A stretch of 8,500 nt of DNA, from positions 1-8,500 of the forward strand of contig CASEGD010000035.1 in the NCBI GenBank assembly GCA_949287345.1, in the 5' to 3' direction. Positions 6,717-8,500 of this stretch are shown one piece after another. Under the pieces are notes generated by a model. It was not told the DNA's origin, made no database searches, and was given only the letters and a program-made list of their open reading frames with translations. The translations under genes were made by a program, and so were the position numbers. Within the stretch, counting starts at the first letter, position 1. Each line of letters starts with the position of its first letter. Origin of the DNA: an uncultured Phascolarctobacterium sp. (GTDB taxonomy: Bacteria; Bacillota; Negativicutes; Acidaminococcales; Acidaminococcaceae).

Positions 6717-6767
6717 ACGGCAAAGCTTTTATTAACCTTGCCGTAAAACTTCTTCCCCGCTTTACGG
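6717..6767 (+). promoter_or_regulatory. Leader with two mutually exclusive hairpins before the antiporter gene
   Basis: Segment A (ACGGCAA, 6717-6723) pairs perfectly with TTGCCGT (6738-6744). Segment B (CCGTAAA, 6741-6747) pairs perfectly with TTTACGG (6761-6767). The two stems share bases 6741-6744 and cannot form together. The second stem takes up the first two bases of the GGAGGTGA ribosome site (6766-6773). This could be a translation switch, but both stems are only 7 bp with loops of 13-14 bases. It also requires a start upstream of 6717; a weak candidate is TTGCAT (6679-6684) with AATAAT (6702-6707), 17 bases apart. Confidence 0.4.
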
Positions 6768-6778
6768 AGGTGAAGCAC

Positions 6779-8500
6779 TTGACTCATTTAGTTCCGCTCA
6801 TCAGCGATCTGGCCCTGATTCTGACACTGGCGGGCCTTGCGACAATTTTATGTAAAAAATTCAACCAGCCGCTTATTTTAGGTTACATGTTGGCGGGCTT
6901 TTTAGCCAGCCCGCACTTTACGCTGCTGCCCAACGTCATCGACGGCGACAGCATCACCATCTGGGCGGATATCGGCGTTATCTTCATTTTGTTCGACCTG
7001 GGGCTGGATTACAACTTCAATAAAATAAAAAGCACCGCCAACACGGCCATTATCGCCGCCGTGGCGGAATTTACCGGCATTGCCTGCCTGGGTTTTGCCT
7101 GCGCGCAGCTTTTGGGCTGGAGCGTTACCGACAGTATTTTTACCGGCTGCATGCTGACGATGAGCAGCACCGCCGTTGTCAGCAAAACGCTGGGCGAGCT
7201 GAACCTTCTGAAGAAAGCCTTTGCGCCGATTGCTTTCGGCATTCTGGTACTGGAAGATATCTCCGGCATTATCATGATGGTTGTGCTCTCCACCGTCGCC
7301 GCCGCGGGCAGCGCCATTTCCGCAGCTTCCATGCTGCAAAGCATCGGGCTGTTGCTGTTCTTTTTAATCATCTGCTTCATCATCGGCATTTACTTTTTGC
7401 CCAGCTTTTTTAAAAAGACCCGCAAATATTTTAATGATGAAATGCTGCTCACCGTTTCGCTGGGCCTGTGCCTCAGCATGGTGGTGCTTGCCTCGCACAT
7501 GGGGTTCAGTTCCGCGCTGGGCGCGTTTTTAATGGGCACGCTGCTTTCGGGCACGGTGTACACCAAACGCACCAAAGTTTTGCTGGAGCCTGTTAAAAAT
7601 CTGTTCTCCGGCATCTTCTTCGTATCCGTCGGCATGATGGTTGACCCCACCGTCGTCAGCGGCAACCTGCTCACCATCATCGCGCTGTCCGTTACGCTTA
7701 TTTTTGGCAAATGCCTCTTTACGTCGCTCGGCGTCATGTTATCCGGCCAGCCGCTTAAAACCAGTATGCAATGCGGCTTTGCGCTGACGCAGCTCGGCGA
7801 ATTTGCCTTCATCGTTGCCAGCATCGGCGCGGGCTACGGCTTAACCAGCAGCTTTTTGTACCCGGTGTTCGTCGCCGTTTCCGTCGTCACCATCTTCTTT
7901 ACACCACATGTGCTGCTTAACGCGGGCAAGGCTTACCGCCGCCTGCTGCACAGCCTGCCTAAAAAAACTGCTGTGATGCTGATTGAGGCGCACCGCGATA
8001 ACAAAGGCAACGAAAAGCAATCCGAATGGACTAATTTTTTACAGATTTACTTTACGCGCATTGTTGTTTACGCTGTAATTTTAATTTTTATTTCCTATAT
8101 GGGCACGAACATGATTCTGCCCTACTGCCAAAACTATTTGCAGGCACCGGTAAGCAATTTTACCGCCGCCGCCCTGACGCTGCTGCTGATGCTGCCGTTT
8201 TTGACGGCACTTATGGTAAGCCGACTTGGCAGGCGCGACCTTGTTGCCGGGCTGTGGTTCCAGAAACGCAGCAACCGCCCGCTGATTCTGGTTTTGATGT
8301 TCGTTAAGGTTGCCATCGGCATGTTTTTTATCATGCAGGTGTTTACCTCCATGCTGGGACTGCACACCATCGTCGCCATCATCGCCGCGCTGGTGCTGGC
8401 AAAATTCATCTACTCGTCCGATTACCTCGTCAGCCGTTACCTGCAAATCGAATCGCAGTTTTTAATTAACCTCAACGCCGAAAATCTGGCGGCAGCCGCA
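6779..8500 (+). CDS. CPA2-type cation:proton antiporter (Na+/H+ exchanger family), 3' truncated
   Basis: The frame is open for 574 codons from TTG at 6779 to the window edge, so the C-terminus is missing. TTG is chosen because GGAGGTGA (6766-6773) lies five bases upstream. Residues 1-380 form a Na_H_Exchanger core of many membrane segments with family landmarks: LFDLGLD at 71-77, MSSTAVVSK at 128-136, LEDISG from about 158 (Glu159-Asp160), GFSSALGAFLMG at 242-253, VSVGMMVDP at 282-290 and LTQLGEFAF at 336-344. A charged linker (about 383-425) leads to roughly four further membrane segments (about 429-446, 466-480, 502-525, 529-546), then a cytosolic stretch that continues past the window. It likely exchanges Na+ or K+ for H+ across the cytoplasmic membrane. 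It is KefB-like in the core, but no nucleotide-binding KTN domain is seen so far. Ion specificity is unknown. Confidence 0.9.
   Translation, partial: MTHLVPLISDLALILTLAGLATILCKKFNQPLILGYMLAGFLASPHFTLLPNVIDGDSITIWADIGVIFILFDLGLDYNFNKIKSTANTAIIAAVAEFTGIACLGFACAQLLGWSVTDSIFTGCMLTMSSTAVVSKTLGELNLLKKAFAPIAFGILVLEDISGIIMMVVLSTVAAAGSAISAASMLQSIGLLLFFLIICFIIGIYFLPSFFKKTRKYFNDEMLLTVSLGLCLSMVVLASHMGFSSALGAFLMGTLLSGTVYTKRTKVLLEPVKNLFSGIFFVSVGMMVDPTVVSGNLLTIIALSVTLIFGKCLFTSLGVMLSGQPLKTSMQCGFALTQLGEFAFIVASIGAGYGLTSSFLYPVFVAVSVVTIFFTPHVLLNAGKAYRRLLHSLPKKTAVMLIEAHRDNKGNEKQSEWTNFLQIYFTRIVVYAVILIFISYMGTNMILPYCQNYLQAPVSNFTAAALTLLLMLPFLTALMVSRLGRRDLVAGLWFQKRSNRPLILVLMFVKVAIGMFFIMQVFTSMLGLHTIVAIIAALVLAKFIYSSDYLVSRYLQIESQFLINLNAENLAAAA

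Noticed and set aside
6902..8446. Several minus-strand open frames of 90-145 codons
   Set aside because: All lie opposite the continuous antiporter frame running from 6779 to the window end, and they have low-complexity, non-domain translations.

Overview
The window reads as an ordinary, gene-dense bacterial chromosome segment of moderate GC (roughly half, not computed). Strong GGAGG-type ribosome binding sites, a TTG start and the mix of families suggest a member of the Bacillota. An anaerobic, Negativicutes-like lineage is a guess from general resemblance and is not proven by any marker here. I see no rRNA, tRNA, insertion sequence, CRISPR array, phage gene or integration site.

Layout. (1) Positions 1-767, plus strand: the 3' part of an M14-type succinylglutamate desuccinylase/aspartoacylase-like zinc hydrolase whose start lies before the window. 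It ends at a near-perfect bidirectional terminator (776-814) shared with the gene coming the other way. (2) Positions 821-5311, minus strand: five genes read right to left. They are a zinc ABC importer (znuA binding lipoprotein, znuC ATPase, znuB permease), a PHP-domain phosphoesterase overlapping znuB by 14 bases, and, after a 68-base gap, a DUF362 protein with two 4Fe-4S motifs. The first four are packed with 1-11 base gaps or an overlap and are almost certainly one operon. The DUF362 gene may be read through or may have its own promoter. (3) Positions 5312-5418: a divergent control region with several inverted repeats. (4) Positions 5419-6066, plus strand: a nicotinamidase-like isochorismatase-fold hydrolase, abutting tail to tail with (5) 6067-6684, minus strand: a YigZ/IMPACT family protein. 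(6) Positions 6685-6778: a second divergent region holding three segments that can form two mutually exclusive hairpins, one touching the next gene's ribosome binding site. (7) From 6779 to the window edge, plus strand: a long open reading frame of at least 574 codons, starting at TTG, for a CPA2-type cation:proton antiporter with an additional membrane domain.

How they work together. The zinc importer and the PHP enzyme, a metal-dependent family, form a coherent metal-supply unit. The nicotinamidase would feed NAD salvage. The antiporter handles monovalent cation and pH balance. The other genes are housekeeping or of uncertain role. I found no convincing new multi-gene system. The items most worth checking are the alternative-hairpin leader of the antiporter, the dyad-rich znuA/pncA control region, and the ribosome-site hairpin in the znuB/PHP overlap.
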